A DNA stretch of 64,000 bases from Sycobia sp. Sy_11 (Eukaryota; Arthropoda; Insecta; Hymenoptera; Epichrysomallidae), in the NCBI GenBank assembly GCA_018907035.1, contig JACCIC010000022.1, positions 1,612,501 to 1,676,500 of the forward strand, in the 5' to 3' direction. The first letter of the stretch is position 1; the number at the start of each line of letters is the position of its first letter. The translations under genes were made by a program, and so were the position numbers. Shown here piece after piece: positions 48,162 through 60,454 of the stretch. The notes under the pieces were generated by a model, which was not told the DNA's origin, made no database searches, and saw only the letters and a list, made by a program, of their open reading frames with translations.

Positions 48162-49158
48162 ATTTTTACAGAATAGTATACTTTGTTCATCTATTAATCA
48201 ATTTTTATATATTTTCTAATGTTTTCAATTGCATTACATAATGCAGATACATATAATCTCTAAATGATTTGTAAATTATATAAGTCTTAAAATAACATTT
48301 AAAGTTTATCTTATAAATATTGTATTATAAAATTGAATATTTGTATACTACTGGTGACGTATTTCGTATTTCAGTACCAGTTCAGCGGTTTAATCTATTA
48401 ACGATTTAACGTTATGTTTCCATTATCATAAACATTGTTATAAACATATTCTTTTTGTTTTCAAATTATTACCTTCATTGAATGCATCCCGATTGATGTG
48501 ATAATATAATGAGCAGAAACTATTTAGTGACGTATAAAAATGCATTATTGGAATTAAATGTTATTGGAAAGGTTTGTATAGTTACTTTTTCAATTCAAAG
48601 GGGAGATTTTGAACGTTAGAGGACGTCAAGAGGAAAGCTAAATTAATTTAACAAATGTACAGTTCCCACAGTTGAAATACTCTTCTTGTGAGACTTTATT
48701 ATTTCTTTTTCTTATTGATTTTATGCAGGTTCAGCATACGTTTTTAATTTAATATTCATTACTATGGCGCCTTTCGCAAAAGCAGGCAAATATTTTTAAC
48801 TTCAAACGAGAAATCTTCCTTAATTGCAATCACTTATAGCTTGCGTCCTTATTTTCTTTTATATTATTCCGCTCTCCGTCCCATTCATTATTATAAGATA
48901 CTAATTGAAGCAAACATCTAGAGGAAACTTGTACCACTGCAATAATAACATTGCTGTCGTATATATAAGTCGTCCAGTTCGTCCCGACAGATTCCGAGAC
49001 GGCTTGGGGATATATACGTATAGCTTACTGGTTCGCGCAAACTGCCTTCACAGGTAATGCAAAAACGAAAAAAATTAATATATTCCGACGTGGAAGCAAG
49101 GATGAAGAATTCGATTCTTTCCGCATCGGCTTTATTCTTTCAGGCGACCTCGGAATCT

Positions 49159-49161
<3 letters not shown>

Positions 49162-49211
<50 letters not shown>
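49162..49211. repeat. (TA)n microsatellite
   Basis: 50 bp of TA. Confidence 0.97.
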
Positions 49212-49215
<4 letters not shown>

Positions 49216-49695
49216 TCGTAATTCTTGGCAGTACCGCTCGCTTCACACTATCTCTATATTCATCCGCTTTACCTCATTTTGCATTTCCACGCCTTTTGCT
49301 CCACTCTCTCTCCTCCTCCTCCTCCTCCTTTCTCTTTCCCTCTCCCGCTTTCTCTTTTCTTTAAAACCCTTTTACGTTTATTCTCTTTCTCGCAGCTCGA
49401 AGTTTATACGAGAAACGCGCCGACGCGAAATAGCGCTGTGCGCTTCTCGACAACTTTTCCCGTCAGCATTGCAAATTGTCTGCCCAGAGAATTGTTAGTT
49501 AACTTGCGGTGACGAAATTTCCGCATGAATAACGTATTTTTCCCTTTTTTTAAGTCTATTGCGTTTTTCGTCGGTCACATTTCAGCTCCTTCAAACGTTC
49601 AGGTTCGAACGTTTATCGCAGAAAGTTATTACTTTATGGTTATTGATTAAATATCAGCTAAGCTATTTTCTCTAGAAAAATACACGCTCGCGCGC

Positions 49696-49698
<3 letters not shown>

Positions 49699-49751
<53 letters not shown>
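49699..49751. repeat. (TA)n microsatellite
   Basis: 53 bp of TA. Confidence 0.97.
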
Positions 49752-49758
<7 letters not shown>

Positions 49759-51695
49759 ATAATCAAAGTGCTCAACATTCCATAAAGTTCCGTTAACCTT
49801 GGTTCATAGTTTACGGTGTCTCGGTATTGTCTGAACAATTCGTATTATTAAGGATTACTATGCATGCTTTTCAATGCAAATCTTGCTGAGGAGAAACAAT
49901 ATAAAGCGCGAGACAATTATTCTTCTAATAAAATGTAGGTACTGACGCGATAAAGAATTACCTATACATATTTCAAAGAGTTTCCGTTAGTTGTCTCAAG
50001 GTTTAAAACATGAATAGCTTACATACGACAGGTATATTTTGTCTTAAGTTTGATGTAAAGTTCGAATTGATATTTTGTTTTTGATAGAATGGTTTTTTCT
50101 CTCAAAATGATACATTTCATTCGTTTGAAAATAGCATCAAAATAATAGAATATATATGAACTTTTATGCATAATTCTATTTTGTAAAGAAATTTCTGCAT
50201 GATTTTGTAAGAGCAATTAATTATACATTTCATATTATGCACGGAAAAATTCTCTTTTTTCTCTACACAGCTGTATATATACATATAGCTTCCATGAAAA
50301 CAACATAAGGACGTGAGCATTTATGAATACCTAAAAATTTTAGGTTGCAGGTTGTTGATAAACTGTCCGAAATTTTTTTTTTACATTGAATAATAAAAGT
50401 TGAAATCTTTTGGCAAGGCCATATACGCTGCTATTTTTTTCAAAAAATTTTATGTATCATTCAAGCCCATTTCGTCATCTTTTCGTAATTTAGATATGCT
50501 AGCTTTCCAAATATCCAATATATAATAAAAAACAATATTTCTTATAAATTATTACAGAATATCAAAGATATTTTCCGAATGCTAAGAAATGGTTGATGTC
50601 GAAAAAAACGAAATGTTAGATGTACTTTGCCTTTTCTGTACTATTTTATGTTATTAATTTTTATATTTCTCAAATGTGTTTATGTTATGTTATTTTTTAT
50701 AAATTTTTGATTTCCAAAAGACATTTTGCATTCCAAATGAATACCATTAATGTCTATTATTTTATAAATTAAAGTCATACCTTTATAGTGCAGTTATACA
50801 AATATTTTTAAATATTCAAAACTTGAATACGTAATACCATTTTTGTTCATTCCTTTTACAAAAGAATATTGGAATTCAATTTTTATATAGAATTTTATAT
50901 AAAAATTTTTGTGTCTTTCGTACATTATTGCCATTTTAATTCAGTCAAAATTTTTTGCATTCTTCACCAACAATACAAAGAAAACGACCGTGCATCAATA
51001 TGCAAGATCGTATGTGCAAAGTTGACTAATTGGGCAAAAGCATAGAGTACATTGGAATTTTACGTAAAAAAAGACTAATAGCATAGAATGATTTTATATT
51101 ATAATCAATTAATGATACACAAATAATTTACATTTTTAAAAAATTTACATTTTAAAAACTCGTCATTTAAATGAACATAAAACGCAGGTGCTTGTATAAT
51201 ATCAAATACGTTCTTCGAAACTCTGAAAAAAATATGAAATCTTTCTTTTTGATCAAAAATTCGGTCTAGGGCGCGACGAAATTGGTACTGTACACCAAAA
51301 CTTGGTAAATAATGGATACCCTGATATATAGTTGTCTTCCGGGATCTATGCATGATTCAGAGGACCGATGAAGCTCTAGGAATTCTCACTGAGCCCCGGG
51401 TCTCTCGAGCAGACTTCCTCTGGCTTTTGAATTCCTTTTCATGGAAGCAGAATTTGTAGCATTTATATGAAGTACGATCATTATAATAGACAATATATAG
51501 AGATTTTAACTTCGTTCCAAGTTGGCTCTATTCTAACTATGATCGCCTTGTTTCCAAATTCTTATAGCGCTATAAGAAAATCGTTGACAGTTCGAGCTTG
51601 AATGCTATCGGCATAAGTTGCAGATAACAATAGAGTAGGAAGAACTTTGAGAAGAAAAGCCTTGACGAGTGAGATGCAGTTCTAAATACTATATC

Positions 51696-51814
<119 letters not shown>

Positions 51815-53516
51815 TATCCCCAGTTAATAAGCTTTAAGTTCGTTTAATATGCGCAGCCGTGAAGTAAAGACCGAATAAAGAGAGTGGATAGAAAAACCGG
51901 GCGCATATATATAAAAAGTTAACGAGCAAAGGCGTTTGTCTCGAATGATGTGGCCTCGCGGTCGATGAGCGAACTTTTCCCCCTAAGTCGCAGGTCGGTA
52001 TATATTCCCTTATATACAAGTTTTGGAAATTCCGGACTATTTGCGCAAGTTGAGCAAATCGATTCACGTCCGGCTCTTAGGAATTTTCAGGGCCAACTCT
52101 GTAGATTTTTTGCTCTAGCTACACGAGTGAGGAGGAATAAGACTATAAATATAGTTACATGTATCTGATCCCCTGATCGGGGAGCGAAACCAAATGATAC
52201 CATATAATCTTTTTAATTTCCTTTGCTATATTCGTTCGGGAATTATAGAAAGTCATATCTATTGATTATTTATTAAAATAGAACGAAATAAATGTCCTAT
52301 TTTAAAAATCAATTTTATTAATTTTATCAATTTTCAGTAAGGGAAAGTGAAAATTGTCATTCATCATCGCTTTTTTTTAGGTCAAAGGCAGCCATGAAAA
52401 TATATATATTAAAATTTTTATTCTCCACATCTCTACTAAATATTTTGATAGCTTTCAATATAATTATATTAATTATTCAGAGTGATGTATTTATGTATAT
52501 ATTTTAAAGTCAATATAGACATTGAAGACACATGTTATTATCAATGATAAAAAGAAATGATTCGTTTTTTAACTTTTCACTTGGAACACATATCATTCAG
52601 ATATGCTTCAATAAATACAAAGATATGATCGATTTTATCGAAAATTCATGCGACGAAGCGTTATATATCATAATATTTGTCTGAGCATATACTCTTCATT
52701 AGCTTTGATCATTACAGGTGGTACTTAATTAATATTTCCGATCTGTTTATAATAAATATGTAGAGCAAAGAAACAATTTCTCGTTGAAACGTATATGAGT
52801 ATGCGTAAAGTGTATTTAAAAATATTATATGCACTCCATATGATTAATCTTATTCAACCCGGATTTTCTGATAAATTTTAAAAACAAGCACTGCTTTAAC
52901 TTCCGAAAATGAAAAAAAAAGAAACATGGAAAAAGTGTTAGTAAATTGAAGTATATAGACTACTCCAGATAGTTTAAACTGATAACCAGTGGATCGAATA
53001 GACAAAAGAATTTAGCGATCACGCGTAGCACAAAAATTCTTAATTATCAAACATTCGTTATCCATTTTTGTATGAATATTATTATATTTACTATGAGTTA
53101 AAATTAGTAAAATAAATTATGATATTTGTACGTAAAACCATTCTTTGCAACTCTTGGAACCCATGTAATTTTTTACGTAATGCTTGATTGAGTTGTAGCC
53201 TCTCAATAAAGTTTATATAAAGTATTGAAGCATTTTAAATTTTTCCTCTTGTGTTGAATAAGTAATCCGTTATTCTACCGAGGAGCTCAAAAGATGGTTT
53301 AGAGTGAAACAGTGAAAGTACGTATATATATATATACTATCATCGCCTGTCTCGGCTTCGCCCGAGATAATAATTTAACCGATTTCATAAGCAATTCAAT
53401 AATATCTAAGTAACAAGTACTCTATATATAACAATCTGTATTACTATAAATAATTGACCGTAATGTACCCATCGTCGCTTCTGTATATACATACTGTATA
53501 TACAGAATGTAGAACC

Positions 53517-53556
53517 AATAGCTGTATAAGTCTTTTTATAGGCTTGGGTAAGCTCA

Positions 53557-53589
<33 letters not shown>

Positions 53590-53594
53590 AAGAT
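53517..53594 (+). mobile_element. Small poly(A)-tailed retroposed insertion
   Basis: About 40 bp of unique sequence ends in AGCTCAATAAAA and a 29-bp A run (53559-53587), then GAAAGAT. It is flanked by 9-bp direct repeats TGTAGAACC at 53508-53516 and 53595-53603. A poly(A) tail plus target duplication is the mark of LINE-driven retroposition. The source is not recognised: a 5'-truncated LINE, a SINE or an mRNA end. Confidence 0.55.
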
Positions 53595-53635
53595 TGTAGA
53601 ACCGTATTTAATACATACATATATGCATATTACAT

Positions 53636-54590
53636 ACGGCTTCTATGAGGAAAATTGTACTTTCGAATTCGAGCGGTACAAAAAGATGTCCAAGTGTCTG
53701 GAGACGACGTTTATAGAGAGTATCATGTTCGAAATATAGAACATGTCTCGGGACGACTACTATGGAGAGTTTTGTGTTGGGAAGGTAGAATACGACTTCC
53801 AGGTATCCCAGGACGACTTTTACTGGGAGTGTGCGTTTCAAATGATAGAAAATGAATCTCTTTATAGAAGTCTCTTTAACACTCCCTATAGAAGTCGTTC
53901 CAAAACATCCCGATATCGTATTCGAATGTCCCCACATGAATCTCCCCATAGAAGTCGTCCCGTCATACCTGGACATTGTCTTCTACCGTCCGAACATGAA
54001 ATTCCCCGTGGAAGATGTCCCGTCATACCTGGACATCGTTTTCTATCGTCCAAACACGAAATTTCCCTTAGAAGTCGTCCCGAGGCGCTTGGACATCTTA
54101 TTCTACTATCAGAACACGAAACTCCCCATAGAAGTCGTTCGGAGACACCTGGACATCGTCTTTTACCGTCCGAACACGAAATTCTCCGTGGAAGTAGTCC
54201 CGTCATACTTGGGCATTGTTTTCTACTAACTAAACACGGTACTCCCCGTGGAAGTCGTTCCAAAACACCTGGAAATCGCATTCTATCATCCGAACACGAA
54301 ACTCCCCGTATAAGTTCTCTACATAAAATACAACATGCAAACTACATAAAATAAAACATAGTCCTAGTAGAAGTCGCCCCGAGAAAGCTAGCATCTCTAC
54401 CTAGCCACTAAACACAATACTCCCCGTAAAAGTCGTTCGGAAAGACCTAGATATAGTATTTTAACATCCCAACACGGATCTTCTCATGGAAGTTGATTTC
54501 TTCATATTTGAACGTCGTTTTCTATCAAGTAAATACAATATTCTCCGTAGAAATCGCCCAGAGACACCTAGAATATATAGATACCGGGAA
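53636..54590. repeat. 60-bp minisatellite with internal orientation switch
   Basis: From about 53867 the motif GAAGTCGTYC recurs at 53891, 53951, 54011, 54071, 54131, 54191 and 54251, exactly 60 bp apart, then less perfectly at 54311, 54370, 54429, 54489 and 54550. To the left, 53636-53855 holds units of the same family in reverse complement (GACGAC at 53703, 53752, 53812; one unit about 11 bp short). The arms meet near 53855. Because 60 is a multiple of 3, frames stay open: 203 codons (53743-54354, plus), 125 codons (53852-54229, plus) and 131 codons (minus). None matches a family I know, and three competing frames argue against a real gene. Confidence 0.9.
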
Positions 54591-54695
54591 TATTTTAGTA
54601 CTGGTGCCAACTACATTCGATCAAAATAATGGTATACGAATAGCATATATTTTTGAAGCATATGATTGCTCTTTTATGCAGAAGCGACGATATAT

Positions 54696-54701
<6 letters not shown>

Positions 54702-54758
<57 letters not shown>

Positions 54759-54763
54759 ATATC
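54702..54763. repeat. (TA)n microsatellite
   Basis: About 60 bp of TA with one interruption. Confidence 0.96.
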
Positions 54764-54963
54764 ATAGTTTCAAGGTTGTTGGTAAAGAATCCTATTTTGC
54801 CATCGTTGCTTTTGTTCAAACTAAAAAAAAACATAGTCTCTTGTCACAATTCTGAAGTTATTAGAATGTATAAAAATAAAAATATAATTTGTCGTCACAA
54901 ACTATATTCAGTATGATTTGGCATACAGAACCATTTTATAAGAGAAGGAGAAAGGACAGAGAA

Positions 54964-54965
<2 letters not shown>

Positions 54966-55022
<57 letters not shown>
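54966..55022. repeat. (GA)n tract
   Basis: 57 bp of GA. Confidence 0.97.
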
Positions 55023-55026
<4 letters not shown>

Positions 55027-55327
55027 CCCCCGTAAGAGAAAATAAAATTTACAAAAATCAAAAAATATCCATGAGGTGTGAGAACATTGTCAGATTAACC
55101 CGAAGAACAAAAAAGGTTATACCTACTAACGCCACACCTTCTTTAGAATACGAATCCCAAAGTTGGATATGAACATTTGTCTGAGCTGGCCTGGTATTAA
55201 TATTTAAGCGGACTACTTTGAGTTGATGTTCATGATTTAAGACACCACCTAGTGGCCGCTGGTGAAACTGATTGTTAAAACCATTAACTTAATTTATTGA
55301 TGAAAGTAAAATGATTTTTAATAAAAA

Positions 55328-55430
55328 ACATAGCCTATGTCTTCCCAAGGTAATGTAGAATCTATATGTCAAATTTCAGAACAACCGGTTCAGTAGTTTT
55401 TTCGATTATCGCGTACAAACAAAAACACGC
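55328..55430 (+). mobile_element. RTE/LINE-like 3' tail fragment
   Basis: ACATAGCCTATGTCTTCCC, then TCAAATTTCAGAACAACCGG, TTCAGTAGTTTTT and ACAAACAAAAAC follow the order of the tail blocks found at the ends of many RTE-type LINEs and related SINEs in insects. No coding part is seen. The family assignment is from memory of the pattern. Confidence 0.45.
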
Positions 55431-55450
55431 TTTGTCTTTATCAATTAGTA

Positions 55451-55452
<2 letters not shown>

Positions 55453-55511
<59 letters not shown>
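55453..55511. repeat. (TA)n microsatellite
   Basis: 59 bp of TA directly downstream of the LINE-like tail. Confidence 0.97.
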
Positions 55512-55514
<3 letters not shown>

Positions 55515-55840
55515 ACCTTTCCTCAAATGTTTTCTTGGGAAAATTAAATATATATATATATCATTTAGCAACCTTGTCTAGGGCGGCGGGAGGGGGGAGA
55601 AGAGGAACCCAAGGGATTACCGGACTAGTGGGTGTTGCAGTTGTTTATAGCTACCTATAGTGTGCGCGTCCGTGCGCTCTATAGCTCTCATTCTCTCTCT
55701 CTCTCTTTCTGACCTGAGCATCTGCTTCGATGCTGTGCGGGGCCTAGCGCAGCAGTGTGTCTATAGTATATATATTACAAATCGTTGGTAAAGTGATCAC
55801 CTAATTTGCCAGTTTTTTATATTTTTGTCAAATTTGCCAA

Positions 55841-55950
55841 AAAACTAGCCTATGACCTATTCCTGACTGCGTAGAAGACGTGGTTAAATTTTGAACGCGA
55901 TCGGTTCGGTAGTTTCGGAGTTTATCCAGGACAAACAAACACACATACAT
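55841..55950 (+). mobile_element. Second RTE/LINE-like 3' tail fragment
   Basis: AACTAGCCTATGACC, then AAATTTTGAACGCGATCGG, TTCGGTAGTTTCGG and GGACAAACAAACACACA repeat the block order of 55328-55430 with clear divergence, so this is a different subfamily or older copy. Confidence 0.45.
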
Positions 55951-55975
55951 TCATTTTTATATATATAGAAGAAGA

Positions 55976-56075
<100 letters not shown>

Positions 56076-56219
56076 ATTTTTTAGTAGTTTTATTAATAAA
56101 CGATTTTTTTAGATTTTCCTAATCTTATAAATTTAACTTTTAATATAACAGAAGATAGGATTTTCAGAAAGCTGCAAGAGAAAATACGGCATCCTTTATT
56201 ATATTATATAATCGGACAT

Positions 56220-56570
56220 ATATAATACACGTGGATCGGACTACCCGACAAAAGATCCTTTGGTCGGGGCCCGCGTCTGCAATCGATCTTGTATTACAGC
56301 GATATTGTTTTACACGTCAGAAGTCGACGCTGCGCATGTCTTCTACCCGTTCTACTCCCGCATATCCACGGCATCCCTGGAACACCGTCCCCCCGTGTTA
56401 GCGTCGACTAGCGTCACGATAGTTGTATACGCGCGGCATGCGCGCCCCGGAGCACCGGATATATACTTGAGATTTGTGGATCTCTGCGTCCCGTTCAGGG
56501 CCCACGTGTTCGCGAGATATCTCTTGCAAGATTGGTCCGGTCGAATTAAAGTTTTTTCTTTTTTCAGACG
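56220..56570. other. CpG-rich block
   Basis: Sharp GC rise in AT-rich DNA. A plus-strand frame of 123 codons spans it but has no ATG at its start and no recognised domain. It may be a regulatory element; an unrecognised internal exon cannot be excluded. Confidence 0.3.
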
Positions 56571-57657
56571 ATCTCGGATAAGTATGGGAAAGTTTTTATT
56601 TCGAAAAATTTATGGAAACTCGTTGGAATAAAATAGAATTTCATGAATTTCGATATTGAACTTTCATAAAACTTTCGTAAAATCGTACATATAAGTCGAT
56701 TGAAGTGGGATCAATTTCGAAATTTTTGCCCTTAAAAAACAGATCTACAAGTATGTGAAAACCACGTATTTAACGAAAATCTTACGCCATTGATTTTTTG
56801 TTGGTTTTTTTTTTATAATCGTATTTAGTCTCGGCTAGTAAACGAAAATTTTGATTGTGAACTCAATTTAAATATTCATGTTTTGATTATATTGAATTAT
56901 GAGATTGCTAGAAGATTACCATGGGAATCTGTTTTTCTATGTTTGTTTACTTCTCTCGATATGCTCTGTCTATACACACTATTTTTGATTTCATACTTCT
57001 ACAAATAATATTTTATAAAATCTTTCCCTACTTTGTGCATGATATTTTAGACTCAAATTACATACATACATACATACATGTATGGAACTCATCATTACAT
57101 TTTTCCCTATCCGCTTCTATCCGCACTATCTCTAATGTGCTCAGAAGACCGATAGGATATAGCAGCTACTTTTTTAAAATGCTTCTTATCTGGTAGCATT
57201 GCGTCTGGTTTTTTTTTATGTGGAGTAAAAACATTGGCCATTCATTCCATTAGTTCCCTTTCATAATTTTCTGTGCGTAATTCCGAAGTTTTCGTTATAT
57301 TGTCATTTGTATGTTGCACTATATAATCTTATGTCTCACTTAAATTTTTTATTGCTGAGTGTTTATTTTTTTAACGTTAATATTCAATAAAATTCTTTTT
57401 TTTCGTATGAAATATATTCGCTTTTATTTTGCTCGTTAAAAAATCCACATTTAAAGTAATAGTTATTATATCGATTAATAAACGCAAAATATTTGCTTTT
57501 CCTTCTTTAATTTTTATCCTTTTCTGTTTTCTTCTTTGTATCTGTATAATTTTTCTGAGTTAGTTTTTGCTCATATATTTTTAGTATTTTGATCTTATAA
57601 CTTAATTTTTCCTTCGGTGTTCTATCTGATCTTCTTAATTTATTAATTTTGTATACA

Positions 57658-57663
57658 TACACA

Positions 57664-57694
<31 letters not shown>

Positions 57695-57702
57695 GCACAC
57701 AC
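57658..57702. repeat. Compound (CA)n(CG)n(CA)n
   Basis: An alternating purine-pyrimidine tract with a CG core of about 16 bp. Confidence 0.95.
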
Positions 57703-58078
57703 ATCGAAATACATTACCACAGATCTGCCTCGTAACGTCTACATTTCCATTCAGGTCCCAACGCTAAGTCTCGATGTCAAGATAGCAATAAATTTGTGTA
57801 TTTTAAATTACAATCATAATTAGATTGTTGGCATTAACCTCGATCCAAAGGTTACATTATGAAGTAACTAGCCATAATTAGGTTTTGTTTGAAAAATCTT
57901 CAATAGAAGAGGCTTAATTGAGTTGTAGTAAATCTCGTTTGGTTCACAAGGTCCGATCATAATTAAAGTGGTTAGGTACGTAAAACAATTTTATTATAGG
58001 TAGACGGTGATCTATACCATTCCCTCAGTTTTATATGAAGCTTCTGTCAAACAGCTCTCTCTCCTTTTTACCACTCTG

Positions 58079-58083
<5 letters not shown>

Positions 58084-58123
<40 letters not shown>

Positions 58124-58234
58124 CATTTTTCACCTTCTCTCTAGTCTTCTCTCTCTCTCTCTCTTTCTGTCATTTTTCACCTTCTCTCTATCCTTTTCTC
58201 TCTCACTCTTTAGCTATCTTTCACCTTCTTTCTA

Positions 58235-58288
<54 letters not shown>
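58084..58288. repeat. CT-rich tract with two pure (CT)n runs
   Basis: Pure CT at 58084-58121 and 58238-58288. Between them the TTTCACCTTCT motif repeats about every 60 bp. Confidence 0.95.
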
Positions 58289-58290
<2 letters not shown>

Positions 58291-60265
58291 GCTCTTATCC
58301 TACCTCTATTTGTTCCGTGTAAAGCATGCATCGCCTTTGTACCGGCTGTCTCTCAATCTCCGCCGCGCGCAGATTCGACATTCGATAATGAGCGGATCCC
58401 TCGCGAACAATGCAACTATAAAGTAATACGAATTAACATCTGCTCCAATTCGAGATTGAAGCATTATTTCAGCCTAGTACACGGAGTAATAGAGCTCTGC
58501 GTTACATAGCGCTAAAGGCAATATGATATCCAGACTTATGCGGCTTAACGAGGATCGTATTGTTCCACTTATATAACGTGTATAATGTTTGTTCGTTTTC
58601 ACTCGTGTTTTAAATATGCGTTTTAAAAGTTAATCTGGGCTATATTGTAAATCGTGCTCTTAGCAAGATATCGATATTAAATTATTCTTTTTCTATATTA
58701 TTAAGCAAATGTTTGAATTATTAATTTTTACCTATTGAATAAAAATCTTAAACAATAATATATACAAACATGGAATTAATGCCAATTTGCATATAGGTAT
58801 TAAATTAAAATTTCAATTGCATATTAAAATATTGTCTTTTATTTTCGTCTACCCGGTATTATTTTCATACGAATTTATTGACAGTTAATAATGTTTAATT
58901 TAAATACGATATGTAAAACATTACAAAGGTTCATTCATCCAAGAAATTAAAATACATTTTAAATCAATAAGATCACAAATTAAATTGTGTTTTCATCTGC
59001 GTTCTAGGCCACTTTATTGTTCTGACCCTGTCTCAAGGTAGTCTTCAATAATTTTTTAAATAAACAATATTCTATATAGAATCCAGTCAATACCAAAGAG
59101 AACAATCTCATAAGATCGTTAAAATTACATTTATGTTATAGTTTATCAAACAAGTTCTCGTTAGTTATTAAGGGTGAGCACAAGATCCCCTTATGTATGT
59201 GTATATGTAATCTATATAGTAATCTCCAATTTGACAGTAGTGACAGTTGAGAAAAATCAGATACTTATACCTGAAAACTTCCTCTAATTATATAATTAGT
59301 AAAGGGCATATCGAAACGCACATGTTATACTCTAATGCACGAATAAAAGAGTATTTTAGTATTCTTATGTTGTGTTTTTCAATGATTGATTTCGTACTGC
59401 TGTATAATACACTACTTTATTGAGTACTTTTCTGTATCACATTTACGACAACCATAGATTTTTATTTATATTCTCACTTTATTATTTTTATACTATTGGA
59501 ATCTATTCTGCACGAATATATATTTTTTATTATAGGCATGAAAACGCATAGGTCGAGCTTCTACAATTCGTATCTCTAATTGGTTTTTCTAGGCACATTA
59601 TAGATCTAGATGTTTGTTTAAAATATAACGACTATTTATGATTTTATTGTTTAGCTAATAGATTTTACTTTTTTAAATCCTTTTTAAGTAATGATTCAAA
59701 ATGGATGACATTTAATAAAGTTTATTTTTATTGTTTTTGAACATATTGCATGAATAGAAGGACCATGACCAGCTATTATATAGTGTTCTGTTTATTCTAG
59801 ATTAGTTCAATATTGAAGTAAAGTTCAATTTGCAAGCGACGTAAAACCGAAAGCGTTTTCAAAAAATAATAACCAAAAAATATAAATAAAATTTCGAAAA
59901 AGTTGTCCTTAAAAGTTTTCCTTTCGTTCGAACAAATTGCAGTGAAAAAACTCTCGCGAGCTAAAAAAATTACTTCTGTAATAATATTCAATTTTACTTT
60001 ACACAACTGTAGGATCTGATTGTTTCATGATATAAAACAGAATTCAAAATTGGTCCGTAAAATTATTTTTTCTACACTCGAGAATGAAGCTGTCACACGA
60101 AGCAGATAATTAGCTTTCACACACGTGTTGTACTGTATTATATTATTGAATCTGCAAAATGAAGTTTAACCAATGATTTTTCGTTATTCAAGCAATCTAT
60201 AAATATTAGTAACTAACCAAATTTTACATATTTTAAATACTAACTTTACTATGCACACACATCTC

Positions 60266-60372
<107 letters not shown>

Positions 60373-60454
60373 TGTAGGCGCACGAGTTACGTACATAAGT
60401 GCAGATGTATATTACTGTCTCCATAGCTCTCTGCACAATTCCCATGGCTATTCG

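Noticed and set aside
53743..54354. 203-codon frame over the minisatellite as a repeat protein gene
   Set aside because: Two other frames are equally open, units vary without codon-position bias visible by eye, and there is no promoter or signal sequence. Kept as a repeat.
55240..55265. CTCF-like site (CCACCTAGTGGCCGC)
   Set aside because: It sits beside LINE-like tail sequence in which a similar string is common, and one site by eye is not evidence.
56260..56631. 123-codon frame in a CpG-rich block as an internal exon
   Set aside because: No in-frame ATG at its start, no convincing acceptor or donor, no known domain. Left as a GC block.
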